Shown here one piece after another: positions 16,522 to 24,926 of a stretch of 64,000 bases of DNA. The DNA is from Candidatus Nitrosotenuis cloacae. GTDB taxonomy: Archaea; Thermoproteota; Nitrososphaeria; Nitrososphaerales; Nitrosopumilaceae. Location of the stretch: the NCBI RefSeq assembly GCF_000955905.1, contig NZ_CP011097.1, positions 507,957 through 571,956 on the forward strand, read 5' to 3'. Below the pieces are notes generated by a model. The model had not been told where the DNA came from and ran no database searches. It worked only from the letters and a program-made list of their open reading frames with translations. A program made the translations under genes and the position numbers. Within the stretch, counting starts at the first letter, position 1. Each line of letters begins with the position of its first letter.

Positions 16522-17292
16522 TTATTTTCTTTTTATTCCTTTAATCTTGGATAGAACCTTTAGTGCCGATTTAAAGTCGTTAGGTGATGTTATCAGAATG
16601 TCACCTGCAGACTTGTGAATCTCTGTGATAAAGTCCTGTATCATATCCTCGTATTTTACAAAGTCAATTCCAACCATTTGGGCAGACTTGGCGTTGTTGT
16701 GCGATGGAATCATTACACACGGAATTATCTTGAATCCCTGCGGCTTTAGCTTATCCACTATGTGGTGAACCTGTTCCGGAGATTGAATGACATTAGTGAT
16801 GAATCCTTTGGGTTCGGATTCTATTTTTTTTTGAATTTGATCATAGTCGGGCTCTGCGGGCAACGACAAAAAAAAGTCCAGATTTTTATCAAATCCTAGT
16901 TCGGTGAAATGCTTTACCACGCCACTTGGAATCAATTTAGAGTCCTTTGGTCCCTTTGGCGGCTCGTCCCCCTTTAGTATCAGCAATCCGTCCAGTCCTA
17001 ATAAAATTGCGTCATAAACCGACTGGGTCAGAGCGGTAATGTTTCTGTCCCGAACACGCAGACTTGCAGTAATGTCCAACTTTAGTCCATCGTTTCGAAT
17101 TATGGCACCTGTGGTGATTGGTGAGATTCTTGGCACCCCTAATACAGAATCTGTCAAGTGAATGCCGCCGCAATATTTTGATGCCGATATGATTCTTTTT
17201 TCCACCTTGCCAAGCAGGCCCTTTACCTCCTTGTGGGATAATACTCCGTCTGAAATCACTCTGGGTGGATTTATCTCATATCTGATGGTCAT
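16522..17292 (-). CDS. methylenetetrahydrofolate reductase-like protein (MetF family)
   Basis: A 256-residue TIM-barrel protein. Segments YEINPPRV, GIHLTDS, LLILKGDEPP and the C-terminal VGIDFVKYEDM follow the MTHFR pattern. MTHFR makes methyl-pterin, the methyl donor for MetH, and its place directly upstream of the homocysteine methyltransferase gene fits that role. In archaea with tetrahydromethanopterin the substrate may not be folate. It is slightly shorter than bacterial MetF (about 290), so true reductase activity is probable but not certain. Confidence 0.8.
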   Translation of the reverse strand: MTIRYEINPPRVISDGVLSHKEVKGLLGKVEKRIISASKYCGGIHLTDSVLGVPRISPITTGAIIRNDGLKLDITASLRVRDRNITALTQSVYDAILLGLDGLLILKGDEPPKGPKDSKLIPSGVVKHFTELGFDKNLDFFLSLPAEPDYDQIQKKIESEPKGFITNVIQSPEQVHHIVDKLKPQGFKIIPCVMIPSHNNAKSAQMVGIDFVKYEDMIQDFITEIHKSAGDILITSPNDFKSALKVLSKIKGIKRK

Positions 17293-17368
17293 TTCTAAAT
17301 TCCCTACTCTTCTGGATTAATAACCTTTGAAGGAATAAATCATTAAGCTCGATTGCTTCTTTGCAAGT

Positions 17369-17926
17369 ATGAATTATGATATGATAAAAAAACTACTTAC
17401 CACAAACATAACTCCACACCTTGATGATCACACCACAAAACATGCTGCAGTCTTGATTATAATTTATGGCGACGAGCATAAAATAATCATGACACAAAAG
17501 CCACTAACAATGCAACAGCATGCAGGAGAGGTATCGTTTCCCGGCGGAAAAATAGCGCACGATGATGATGATTTACTAGATACCGCAATCCGGGAAACCC
17601 AGGAAGAAATCTCGTTAATAGTTCCGCGAAATAAAATAATCGGACAATTGCAAACCGTTCAAACAAGAAACTCTGGGTTTACCATAATTCCATTTGTTGC
17701 CATTTTAGATGATATTGATTCATTGCAGCCAAACTCAGAAGTCGATGAAATCTTGCACATTCCAATGTTCTCATTACTACAAACACTAGACATCGATGAT
17801 GATGTGGAGCATAGATCATTATTCGAAGCATACAAACTCACATACCGGGATAAACTGATTTGGGGTGCATCCGCTAGAATGCTAAAACAAATTGCAGATA
17901 TTTTCAAGCAACATGATTTGTTGTAA
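17369..17926 (+). CDS. NUDIX hydrolase, CoA pyrophosphatase-like
   Basis: A 185-residue hydrolase. The Nudix box runs from SFPGGKIA through LLDTAIRETQEEISL, with the essential REtqEE core. The element KPLTMQQHAGEVSFPGG resembles the LL..R....HxGEvaFPGG stretch of NudL-type CoA diphosphatases. It may cleave CoA derivatives or another dinucleotide. It is divergent from the MTHFR-like gene and stands apart from the ribosomal genes that follow. Confidence 0.87.
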   Translation: MNYDMIKKLLTTNITPHLDDHTTKHAAVLIIIYGDEHKIIMTQKPLTMQQHAGEVSFPGGKIAHDDDDLLDTAIRETQEEISLIVPRNKIIGQLQTVQTRNSGFTIIPFVAILDDIDSLQPNSEVDEILHIPMFSLLQTLDIDDDVEHRSLFEAYKLTYRDKLIWGASARMLKQIADIFKQHDLL

Positions 17927-17950
17927 AATCACTCACAAAACTCAGATTCA

Positions 17951-17958
17951 TTTAAAAA
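17951..17958 (+). promoter_or_regulatory. TATA-box candidate for eL39-eL31
   Basis: TTTAAAAA is centred about 28 bp before the ATG of the eL39 gene at 17982, suitable for a leaderless or very short-leader transcript covering both ribosomal genes. Confidence 0.5.
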
Positions 17959-17981
17959 GAGGGTAAAATGCCTCAATTTTT

Positions 17982-18140
17982 ATGGCGACAAGAAAACACT
18001 CTGGACGCAAGATAAGGCTGCTCAAAAAGATGAAGCAAAACTCTCCAGTACCAGCGTGGATTATTCTCAAGACCAAAAGACAGGTCCGCTCCAATCCAAA
18101 GCGAAGAGCTTGGAGACAAACTGACGTGGAGGTAGGATAA
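17982..18140 (+). CDS. rpl39e: large-subunit ribosomal protein eL39 (L39e)
   Basis: A 52-residue, very basic protein starting MATRKHSGRKIRLLKK and containing WIILKTKRQVRSNPKRRAWR, the conserved core of L39e, which lines the ribosome exit tunnel. Length is normal (about 50). Its stop is 2 bp before the start of the eL31 gene, and the GGAGGT within its last codons can act as the Shine-Dalgarno site for eL31. Confidence 0.95.
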   Translation: MATRKHSGRKIRLLKKMKQNSPVPAWIILKTKRQVRSNPKRRAWRQTDVEVG

Positions 18141-18142
18141 TC

Positions 18143-18613
18143 TTGTCCCAAGAAGCAGAGCGAGTTTATACCATTAATCTAGGCAAGGTTTGGCTTTCAC
18201 CAAACAACCAGCGAGCAAAGCGAGCAATCAACATGATCCGCGAGTTCACCGAACATCACATGAAGACAGGCCAAGTCAAGATCGACCAAGATCTTTCCAA
18301 GGCAGTCTGGAACCAAGGAATCCGTAGCCCACCAAGAAAGATCCGAGTAAAGATGGCAAAGACCGACGACGGTTATGTGATGGTCTCACCATATGAAGAG
18401 GAAAAGAAAGCAGAGGCCCCAAAACCAAAGAAGGAAGAAAAAGCAGATACCAAAGTAGAAAAAGTAGAGGCAAAGCCAGTGGTAAAGACAGAAGAAAAGA
18501 AACCAAAAGCAGAGAAAAAGGTAGAAGAGAAAAAACCAAAGAAGGAAAAAGTACCCTCAAAGAAATCCGTCAAAAAGGCAGCAAAGAAAGAAGCCAAAAA
18601 GAGTTCTAAATAA
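18143..18613 (+). CDS. rpl31e: large-subunit ribosomal protein eL31 with a long Lys/Glu-rich tail
   Basis: A 156-residue product from a TTG at 18143, preceded by GGAGGT. Residues 1-85 are the L31e fold (YTINLGKVWLSPNNQRAKRA, IRSPPRKIRVKMAK). The remaining 70 or so residues are an unstructured Lys/Glu/Pro/Ala-rich extension that ordinary L31e (about 85-95 residues) lacks. It forms an operon with eL39. The tail may contact rRNA or other factors; its role is not known. Confidence 0.94.
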   Translation: MSQEAERVYTINLGKVWLSPNNQRAKRAINMIREFTEHHMKTGQVKIDQDLSKAVWNQGIRSPPRKIRVKMAKTDDGYVMVSPYEEEKKAEAPKPKKEEKADTKVEKVEAKPVVKTEEKKPKAEKKVEEKKPKKEKVPSKKSVKKAAKKEAKKSSK

Positions 18614-18621
18614 TTATCAAA

Positions 18622-19686
18622 TCACTTTCTCAAAGAAATTATCTCATAAGGAATCTTTCTTAGCTCATCGCCTGTGTACTTTAGTGTTATGGAATATTTG
18701 CCGGGCGTCATGCTGTCTGGTATGATAAATGAATACGTGTACTTGCCTGTACTGCTCACCGCAACCTTGTATGATTTGGTATTGCCGTCTGGCTTGGTTA
18801 GTACCACATCTAGTCGCTGATCTTTTTTGTACATGTTTTTTGGTATAGCTCCAGAAATCTTTTCAATGATGGTCTTGCCTTTGAGCTGGATTGTTTTAGT
18901 TTCTGATTGCTGTGTGATGAGTTCTGATTTTTTCTGGTTTCCCCATCCACCGTTACCATAGATTTGGCGAATCTTGTCCAGGTCCACTGGCATTATCTCC
19001 AGTAACTCTGGGTCTATTGGAACATGCGTTGGACTGTTTATCACATCTAAAATTGGTACCATTATCGATGATGGATGGCCAGATCCAAAATGGTATAGCA
19101 CCTCGTCTGATACGTAATGACCAAGGCCCATAGAGTGGCCAAGTTCATGTCGCAGAATGGCCTCCATTGCAACAATTAGTTTTGGCGAGTCCTGCTGGCA
19201 TGAATACCAGTATGTTGCAACATCTGTTCTGGTCTCACAAATTCCGTATCCTTGATAGTAAATCTCGATATAGTTTTTGCCGTCCCTGAAATAATGTAAT
19301 CCCAAAATCTCTACATTGTTTTGGCCCTTTGGGGGACTCTTTAGAAACGATATTACCACATCGCACTTGGTATAGTCGTATTTTTCCTGCTGGTCTCTTG
19401 GGATGGTATAGTAATTTACGTCCCAGTTGGAATCGCGCTTGCCACTTGACTTTAGTGGACCAATCCACGCATCAAGGCTTGATTTGGTGCGCTTCATCAA
19501 AATTGGAATTAGACTTTCCGGTATGTTTGGATCTGCTGGAGGCTCTTTTGCGCAAAAGCTTGGCGTTCCAGAAAACTTGTTTGGCAGGGTATCATACTGG
19601 ATGTTATTCGTTTTTGCATATGATTGGTGAACCAAAACCGATGATAGCAAAATCACCGACAATGTGATACAGATCAGTTTCCTCAA
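18622..19686 (-). CDS. secreted metzincin-type zinc metalloprotease
   Basis: A 354-residue exported protein with a signal peptide (about 1-24, ending QSYA). The zinc motif RHELGHSMGLGH near residue 186 is a full HExxHxxGxxH, and a Met-turn-like SSIMVPIL follows. This is the matrixin/metzincin pattern. The C-terminal 90 or so residues look like a beta-sandwich domain (GKYTYSFIIPDSMTPGKYSI). It probably degrades external or surface proteins. It is monocistronic, converging on the eL31 gene with an 8-bp gap. Confidence 0.88.
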   Translation of the reverse strand: MRKLICITLSVILLSSVLVHQSYAKTNNIQYDTLPNKFSGTPSFCAKEPPADPNIPESLIPILMKRTKSSLDAWIGPLKSSGKRDSNWDVNYYTIPRDQQEKYDYTKCDVVISFLKSPPKGQNNVEILGLHYFRDGKNYIEIYYQGYGICETRTDVATYWYSCQQDSPKLIVAMEAILRHELGHSMGLGHYVSDEVLYHFGSGHPSSIMVPILDVINSPTHVPIDPELLEIMPVDLDKIRQIYGNGGWGNQKKSELITQQSETKTIQLKGKTIIEKISGAIPKNMYKKDQRLDVVLTKPDGNTKSYKVAVSSTGKYTYSFIIPDSMTPGKYSITLKYTGDELRKIPYEIISLRK

Positions 19687-19741
19687 TTATCACTGAACAA
19701 TTCGTCTTACATTAAAAAGTGAACTAATCTTTTCTTCTGGA

Positions 19742-20686
19742 TTATTCCAGTTGGTATAGTTCTATTCCGGTTTTGATGGATGATTCCGGCTCGTCCCAGT
19801 CTAATGTATTCTCTTGTGGAATCATGCCCAGTGGATCATAGGCATCAAACTTTAGTGTGCCCTCGACTGAGCTGACCATGACAACCTGGGATTTATCACC
19901 CTGTGTGGTTGCAAGTGATACGCCGGTGTTGTTTTCATTAAAGATTCCAGAAATGGTACTTGTTATGGCGTTTATTTTGCCAACTGAAACATTATCAGAG
20001 CCAAAAACATACAGCATTGTCTTTTTTATGGTGTTTGGCGGTGCATCCTCGTATAGCATCTTGATTGATTCTCGCAGTGATGTCTCAATGTCTTGCTCAT
20101 TTTTGCTTGTAGATAATACATTGAGATTATCAGAAATTGAAGATGCAGACAGTGAATTGACCACATACATTACTGCATGGTTTGTAATATCATAGCACTT
20201 GTTCATGGTAAGGTCTGGATTTGCCTCTAGCAATGCATCATTGTCCACCACTATGGTAGAGTCAGAGCTTGCGCGTAGTCTTTTGAGTGAGACGCCAGAC
20301 AAGAACAGTTTTTCTTTTTCAAATCTAAACGGCATTATTCCGAATGACAAGACTCGCTTTCTCTCCTCCTTTGCTGCCATTGCAACAAGTGGAGAAATTG
20401 CACATCCTGATTTGCCAGCCAAGTTGGCAAATATTATCACGGTGGAATAGTTGGCAATTTTATCGCGAATCCTGTCCATTGACTTTTGAGCCTGAGCCCT
20501 AATCAGGTAAGCAGATGGATTGACGTAGGATTCTGCATGAATCTTGATGTCATGATGAGAACTCAGGTCATTGCTGTCATGGCTGATTGCAATGCTGTCT
20601 GCTCCAATCAAGTCTGCAGCGTTTGCTGCCATCTTTGAGCCTGCGCCACCGATTCCGACCAAAAGGACGGGCTGTACAAAGTCCAT
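19742..20686 (-). CDS. FtsZ/tubulin-superfamily protein with degenerate GTP-binding signature
   Basis: About 314 residues from an ATG at 20686, which has a TATA-like TTTTTATTG about 27 bp upstream; a TTG at 20701 is the alternative. The N-terminal VLLVGIGGAGSKMA matches the first FtsZ loop, LSFGIMPFRFEKE matches the strand after the signature loop, and DALLEANPDLTMNKCYDITN matches the region around FtsZ helix H6. The tubulin signature GGGTG[T/S]G is replaced by NLAGKSGCA, so classic GTP binding is doubtful. It may be a cytoskeletal or regulatory relative rather than the division FtsZ. Confidence 0.72.
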   Translation of the reverse strand: MDFVQPVLLVGIGGAGSKMAANAADLIGADSIAISHDSNDLSSHHDIKIHAESYVNPSAYLIRAQAQKSMDRIRDKIANYSTVIIFANLAGKSGCAISPLVAMAAKEERKRVLSFGIMPFRFEKEKLFLSGVSLKRLRASSDSTIVVDNDALLEANPDLTMNKCYDITNHAVMYVVNSLSASSISDNLNVLSTSKNEQDIETSLRESIKMLYEDAPPNTIKKTMLYVFGSDNVSVGKINAITSTISGIFNENNTGVSLATTQGDKSQVVMVSSVEGTLKFDAYDPLGMIPQENTLDWDEPESSIKTGIELYQLE

Positions 20687-20756
20687 GCGGGACTCTCGCA
20701 AAATTCAATAAAAAACCTTCTTACTTAATTTTGATCCAAACTCCGATCTAAAAGAT

Positions 20757-22025
20757 TTAGCTAGCGATCAGACCGTACAGTCCGTGGTTTGTAGCCCTGG
20801 TTATCTTGACTTTGGCCTTATCACCGACTTGGACCATATCGTCCACAAAGACTGGCTTGTAGGCAAAGTTTCTGCCACGTACCATGTCGTCTGTCTGCTC
20901 ATCAAATAATACCTCGCCAGACCAGCCAACCCATTGCTGGTTGTTTTGCAGGGTGATCTGGTTTATGAGATTGAATAGTTCTTTGCTGCGGTCCTTGATT
21001 TTGGCAACATCTAACTGTACCATCTCGGCTGCTTTTGTTCCAGGCCTCTGACTATATCTGGACAGATTAACCACATCTGGTTTTGTGTCCTTGATTAGTT
21101 GTACTGTATCTGCAAAGTCCTGCTCTGTCTCGCCTGGGAATCCGACTATAATATCCGTGGATATGGTGAATCTGCCAAATCTGTCCTTGAATCTTTTCAC
21201 AACATCTCGGAATGTCTCTGCTGTATGGCCACGCTTCATCTCATGTAGGATGTCATTGCTGCCTGATTGTACTGGTACGTGCAAAAACTTGAAGACTTTA
21301 TCATTCTCAAATGATTCCACCAAGTCGTTTTTTATTTTTGGCATGTACATTGGGTTCATCATGCCGACTCTAATCATGAACTCTTTAGGAATCTCTGAAA
21401 CCTTGTTTACTAGTTCTGGTAAGGTAGTGCCAATGTCTAATCCATAGCATCCATTATCGGTTGATGTGAGCCATATTTCCTTGCACCCATCATTTACCTC
21501 GTGCTCCACCTGGCGCACAATGTCGCCCAGTCGATATGATTGCAGATCCCCTCGCGCAAGCTTTGTCTGGCAAAACGTACAATCACTCATGCAGCCAGAC
21601 GCAATCTCTACAATTCCTACTATGGGATTTAGTCGAACCTTTGGCAGGCCTGTCTTGGTGATATCTGAGTCTTCCAGTTCTATTTTTTTTCTACCAGATA
21701 ATGTGTGATCGATTATCTGCAGGGTCTTACCAATAGAGTTTGGACCCATCAGGCTTGCGTTTGGAGAAAATTTTTGAACGGATTTTGGCTCTGCCTTTGC
21801 TAAGCATCCAGCAACTACTAGTGGTTTGCTCTTTAGGCGTTTTATTCTGTTTACCATCTTGTTTGCGGTTGCGTCCTTGACAGAACAGGTAACTATCAAA
21901 TTCAGATCAGAGTCTTTGGAGCTGCTTGCCAAGGTGTGGCCACCATTTACGATTAATCCAGAAATCATTTCGGCGTCCGCAAAGCTTGCAGAGCAACCAT
22001 ATGACTCGACCCAGATTTTTGCCAT
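20757..22025 (-). CDS. tRNA threonylcarbamoyladenosine (t6A) methylthiotransferase, Cdkal1/MtaB type
   Basis: A 422-residue radical-SAM enzyme. The N-terminal methylthiotransferase domain begins WVESYGCSASFADAEM. The radical-SAM cluster cysteines are in ASGCMSDCTFCQTKLARG. A C-terminal TRAM domain follows (VLFDEQTDDMVRGRNFAYKP). It converts t6A37 to ms2t6A in tRNAs reading ANN codons, in the archaeal/eukaryal subfamily. It lies 1 bp downstream of the fumarase/aspartase gene and is probably co-transcribed, with no obvious functional link. Confidence 0.92.
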   Translation of the reverse strand: MAKIWVESYGCSASFADAEMISGLIVNGGHTLASSSKDSDLNLIVTCSVKDATANKMVNRIKRLKSKPLVVAGCLAKAEPKSVQKFSPNASLMGPNSIGKTLQIIDHTLSGRKKIELEDSDITKTGLPKVRLNPIVGIVEIASGCMSDCTFCQTKLARGDLQSYRLGDIVRQVEHEVNDGCKEIWLTSTDNGCYGLDIGTTLPELVNKVSEIPKEFMIRVGMMNPMYMPKIKNDLVESFENDKVFKFLHVPVQSGSNDILHEMKRGHTAETFRDVVKRFKDRFGRFTISTDIIVGFPGETEQDFADTVQLIKDTKPDVVNLSRYSQRPGTKAAEMVQLDVAKIKDRSKELFNLINQITLQNNQQWVGWSGEVLFDEQTDDMVRGRNFAYKPVFVDDMVQVGDKAKVKITRATNHGLYGLIAS

Positions 22026-22026
22026 A

Positions 22027-23388
22027 TTACTTGAATAGTGCGCTAATCTCTTTGTCTGATAATAATTTCTTTGATGTAACCAGCTCGCGAATTGTTTTGC
22101 CCGTCTTTAGTGATTCCTTGAACAGATCGGCTGACTTTTGATAGCCAATCTTTGGTGCAAGCAGCGTTACTATGACTGGGCTTTTTTCGATGTTTTGCTG
22201 TAGTCTCGCTTCATTTGCAGACAAGCCATCAATCAAATTCCTTGAGAAGATTGGCAAGAAATTTTTGAGCATGTCTGTGCTGTCTAGTACGGCCTTTAGC
22301 ATTCCAGGCAACATCACGTTTAGCTCAAACTGTCCCCCCTGTGCAGCATTTGCCACTGCAGTGTCGTTTCCTATTATTCCAAAGCAAACCATGTTGAGGC
22401 ATTCTGCTAATGATGGGTTTACTTTACCCGGCATGATGGACGAACCAGCATGCACTGCAGGAATTCCAATCTCGGAGAGTCCTGCAATTGGACCTGATGC
22501 CATTAGTCGAATATCGTTTGCAATTTTGTTTAGCTCCAGTGCGAGATTTCTGATTGCAGATGAAACATTAGCTACTGCAAACTTTGATTGCAGCGAATGT
22601 TGCATGTCTTGTTCTGGTCTTAGTTTTAGGCCTGAAATTCTGGCAAGCTCGGCAATTGCTATCTTTCTGAATCCCCTTGGAGTGTTTGCGCCATTGCCAA
22701 CTGCTGTGCCGCCCAGTCCTACTAGTTCCAGTTCCTTGATTGCTAGTGTGATGGAGTTTTTTGCTTTGGTAATTGATGTGGAATATGCCGCAAACTCGCT
22801 ACCGAGTGTTACCGGTAGGGCATCCATTAAATGAGTCCTGCCTATTTTTTTATAGCCAGAAAACTCTTTTGCCTTTTTGTTTAGCGACTTGATCAAAACA
22901 TCGATTGCTGGAATGGTTTCCTTGAGATTTAGCAAAATAGCAACATGCATTGCAGTAGGGAATGTGTCATTGCTGGACTGGGACATGTTCACATGATCAT
23001 TTGGATGTAGGAATTCATTTTGGCCTTTTTTCTTGCCCAGAATTTCTAGTGCAACATTACATATTACTTCATTAGAGTTCATATTGAATGCAGTTCCTGC
23101 ACCTGAATTGATCTCCTCTATAACAAACTGGTCCTGGAATTTGCCGGACAAAATCTTATCACACGCAGATATGATGGCGTTGCCGGATTTTTTATCTAAA
23201 ACCCCGCATTTTATGTTGGCAACCGCACAAGAGCGCTTGATCATAGTATAGGCTGAAATCAAATGTTGGTGTGATCTTTTACCCGTAACATGGTATTGTA
23301 TAATGGCACGGCCGGTAAATGCACCATAGTAAGCATCCTTTGGGATTTTTACCTCGCCCAAGGAATCTCTGTCAGTTCTGTACTCCAA
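22027..23388 (-). CDS. fumarase/aspartase-superfamily lyase
   Basis: A 453-residue class II fumarase-type lyase. The catalytic loop GSSIMPGKVNPSLAE and the region FNMNSNEVICN are clear. The opening IPKDAYYGAFTGRAI is closer to aspartate ammonia-lyase (AYYGVHTLRA) than to classical fumarase, but GSSxMPxKxNP is shared by both. It therefore makes either malate from fumarate (citric-acid or carbon-fixation cycle) or fumarate from aspartate. I cannot decide from sequence. Confidence 0.9.
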   Translation of the reverse strand: MEYRTDRDSLGEVKIPKDAYYGAFTGRAIIQYHVTGKRSHQHLISAYTMIKRSCAVANIKCGVLDKKSGNAIISACDKILSGKFQDQFVIEEINSGAGTAFNMNSNEVICNVALEILGKKKGQNEFLHPNDHVNMSQSSNDTFPTAMHVAILLNLKETIPAIDVLIKSLNKKAKEFSGYKKIGRTHLMDALPVTLGSEFAAYSTSITKAKNSITLAIKELELVGLGGTAVGNGANTPRGFRKIAIAELARISGLKLRPEQDMQHSLQSKFAVANVSSAIRNLALELNKIANDIRLMASGPIAGLSEIGIPAVHAGSSIMPGKVNPSLAECLNMVCFGIIGNDTAVANAAQGGQFELNVMLPGMLKAVLDSTDMLKNFLPIFSRNLIDGLSANEARLQQNIEKSPVIVTLLAPKIGYQKSADLFKESLKTGKTIRELVTSKKLLSDKEISALFK

Positions 23389-23470
23389 CTATACCCTCAC
23401 AATACAACTAAAATAAATTCCCAGCGAAAAAGACTTGTAAAAATTGCAAAGTCGAATGGAAATAAGGGGA

Positions 23471-23482
23471 ATTATTATATAG
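23471..23482 (+). promoter_or_regulatory. nirK TATA box
   Basis: ATTATTATATAG is centred about 28 bp before the ATG at 23505, preceded by a purine-rich AAGGGGAA that could be the BRE. This is a strong consensus match, in keeping with the high expression of this gene usual in ammonia-oxidising archaea. Confidence 0.6.
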
Positions 23483-23504
23483 GCTGGTAGAAGTCCCAAA
23501 CTCA

Positions 23505-24854
23505 ATGAATAAGCGTTACAGTATGCTATTTTCCGTTACAGCAGTAGCGGTCTTGGCAGCAACCTTATTCGGAAGCACATACACACAATCACAAATTGTC
23601 GGTTCTACACTGGCAGCTTCCTCAAACGATAGCATGACTCAAAAAATCCATGACATGGGTGGCTTGAAGCTTGTTATGCCACAGGCATTTGCCGCAGTTG
23701 ACTGCGACAACATCGAAGAGGGAAGAAATGTGGTTAGCTTTGATCTTTACGCAAGAAGCGCTGACCTCCCAATTCTGGGCGGAAAGACTTACCAAGCCAT
23801 GACTTTCAGTGGACAGGTCCCAGGACCAACACTTAGAGTCACACAAGGCGACGTCGTAATGATGACACTAACCATCCCAGAAGACGAACCAACTCCACAC
23901 GGAAACGACATGCATGCATCACAAATGCACTCTGGTCCATTTGGCAAAGTAATGCCAGGTGAATCAAGAACATACTGCTATGTTGCACAAGTGCCTGGTA
24001 CCTTCAAGTATCACTGCTCTGGTGTTGATATTGCAGCAATGGATCAACATGTATTGTCTGGCATGTACGGAATGACAATCGTCGATCCACTCAAAGGCTA
24101 CAAACCACTAGTTGTTGACTCAACAGCAGTTGTAGACGGCGAAGTTGTTAAAGACAGAAATACTTATTCCGCAGATGCACTTGAATTCCAACTCCAATAC
24201 GCTCAGTTATACCTGAACGATGAAGGTGGATATGATCAAGGAAAAATGTTCAAACACGAAACAACCTACACAGTTGTTAATGGTATGTCATTTGGTTACG
24301 TTCCAAACGCAAACCACAATAAGCTCATCAAGGGAGATGCAAACAAAAACATCTTCGTAGTCCAACCATGGAACTCTGATGATCTAAAACAATACCAATC
24401 ACAACTATTGTTCGTTGAAGCAGGCCAACACGTAAGAGTGTTCATTGAGAATCAAGCCAATGAACCAGTTTACTGGCATGTAGTGGGCGAAATCATTGAC
24501 CGTGTTACACAAGGCAATGTTGTGCATGCAAAGGGTACCGAAACTTGGATGATTGGTGGCTCACAAGGCGCAATCATGGATATCGTCTTTGACGAACCAG
24601 GAGTTTATGCCGCAGTGAATCACGATTATGCAGCAATCTTCACAGGTGCAGCAACAATCTTTGTAGCAGGCGATCCATTTGGTCTAAATGAACAATTGGG
24701 CACCAACGCACAATCATACTCTGAGCTCTTAGGCAACCCAAGCGATGCAGTTCCTCCAACCGGAAAGAACACAATTGAGCATCCAAAACTAAACTTGCAC
24801 GGATTGTACACAGATGAACGTGCTGACGAATTAAAGTCAGAATTAGGACTCTAA
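23505..24854 (+). CDS. nirK: copper nitrite reductase (multicopper oxidase), thaumarchaeal type
   Basis: A 449-residue exported cupredoxin enzyme that reduces nitrite to nitric oxide, an intermediate in archaeal ammonia oxidation. There is a signal peptide at about 1-38. The first cupredoxin domain carries type-2 copper histidines in THGND-like PHGNDMHASQMH and a type-1 site in YHCSGVDIAAMDQHVLSGM (Cys, His, Met). The second domain has further histidines in VYWHVVGE and AAVNHDYAAI. Codon use looks more C-rich at third positions than its neighbours, typical of a highly expressed gene. It is monocistronic, with a strong TATA box and a T-rich terminator. Confidence 0.92.
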   Translation: MNKRYSMLFSVTAVAVLAATLFGSTYTQSQIVGSTLAASSNDSMTQKIHDMGGLKLVMPQAFAAVDCDNIEEGRNVVSFDLYARSADLPILGGKTYQAMTFSGQVPGPTLRVTQGDVVMMTLTIPEDEPTPHGNDMHASQMHSGPFGKVMPGESRTYCYVAQVPGTFKYHCSGVDIAAMDQHVLSGMYGMTIVDPLKGYKPLVVDSTAVVDGEVVKDRNTYSADALEFQLQYAQLYLNDEGGYDQGKMFKHETTYTVVNGMSFGYVPNANHNKLIKGDANKNIFVVQPWNSDDLKQYQSQLLFVEAGQHVRVFIENQANEPVYWHVVGEIIDRVTQGNVVHAKGTETWMIGGSQGAIMDIVFDEPGVYAAVNHDYAAIFTGAATIFVAGDPFGLNEQLGTNAQSYSELLGNPSDAVPPTGKNTIEHPKLNLHGLYTDERADELKSELGL

Positions 24855-24860
24855 AACCCC

Positions 24861-24884
24861 TATTTTCTTATTTTTGTATTTTTG
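24861..24884 (+). terminator. T-rich terminator after nirK
   Basis: Three successive T runs (TATTTTC, ATTTTTG, ATTTTTG) begin about 7 bp after the nirK stop, without a strong hairpin. This is the usual form of archaeal intrinsic termination. Confidence 0.5.
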
Positions 24885-24897
24885 ACTTGAACAATAT

Positions 24898-24909
24898 TGT
24901 TATAATATA
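24898..24909 (+). promoter_or_regulatory. TATA-box candidate of pLGIC homologue 2
   Basis: TGTTATAATATA is centred about 24 bp before the ATG at 24927. It gives this gene its own leaderless promoter, separate from nirK. Confidence 0.5.
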
Positions 24910-24926
24910 ATTGCCCAAAACAAACC

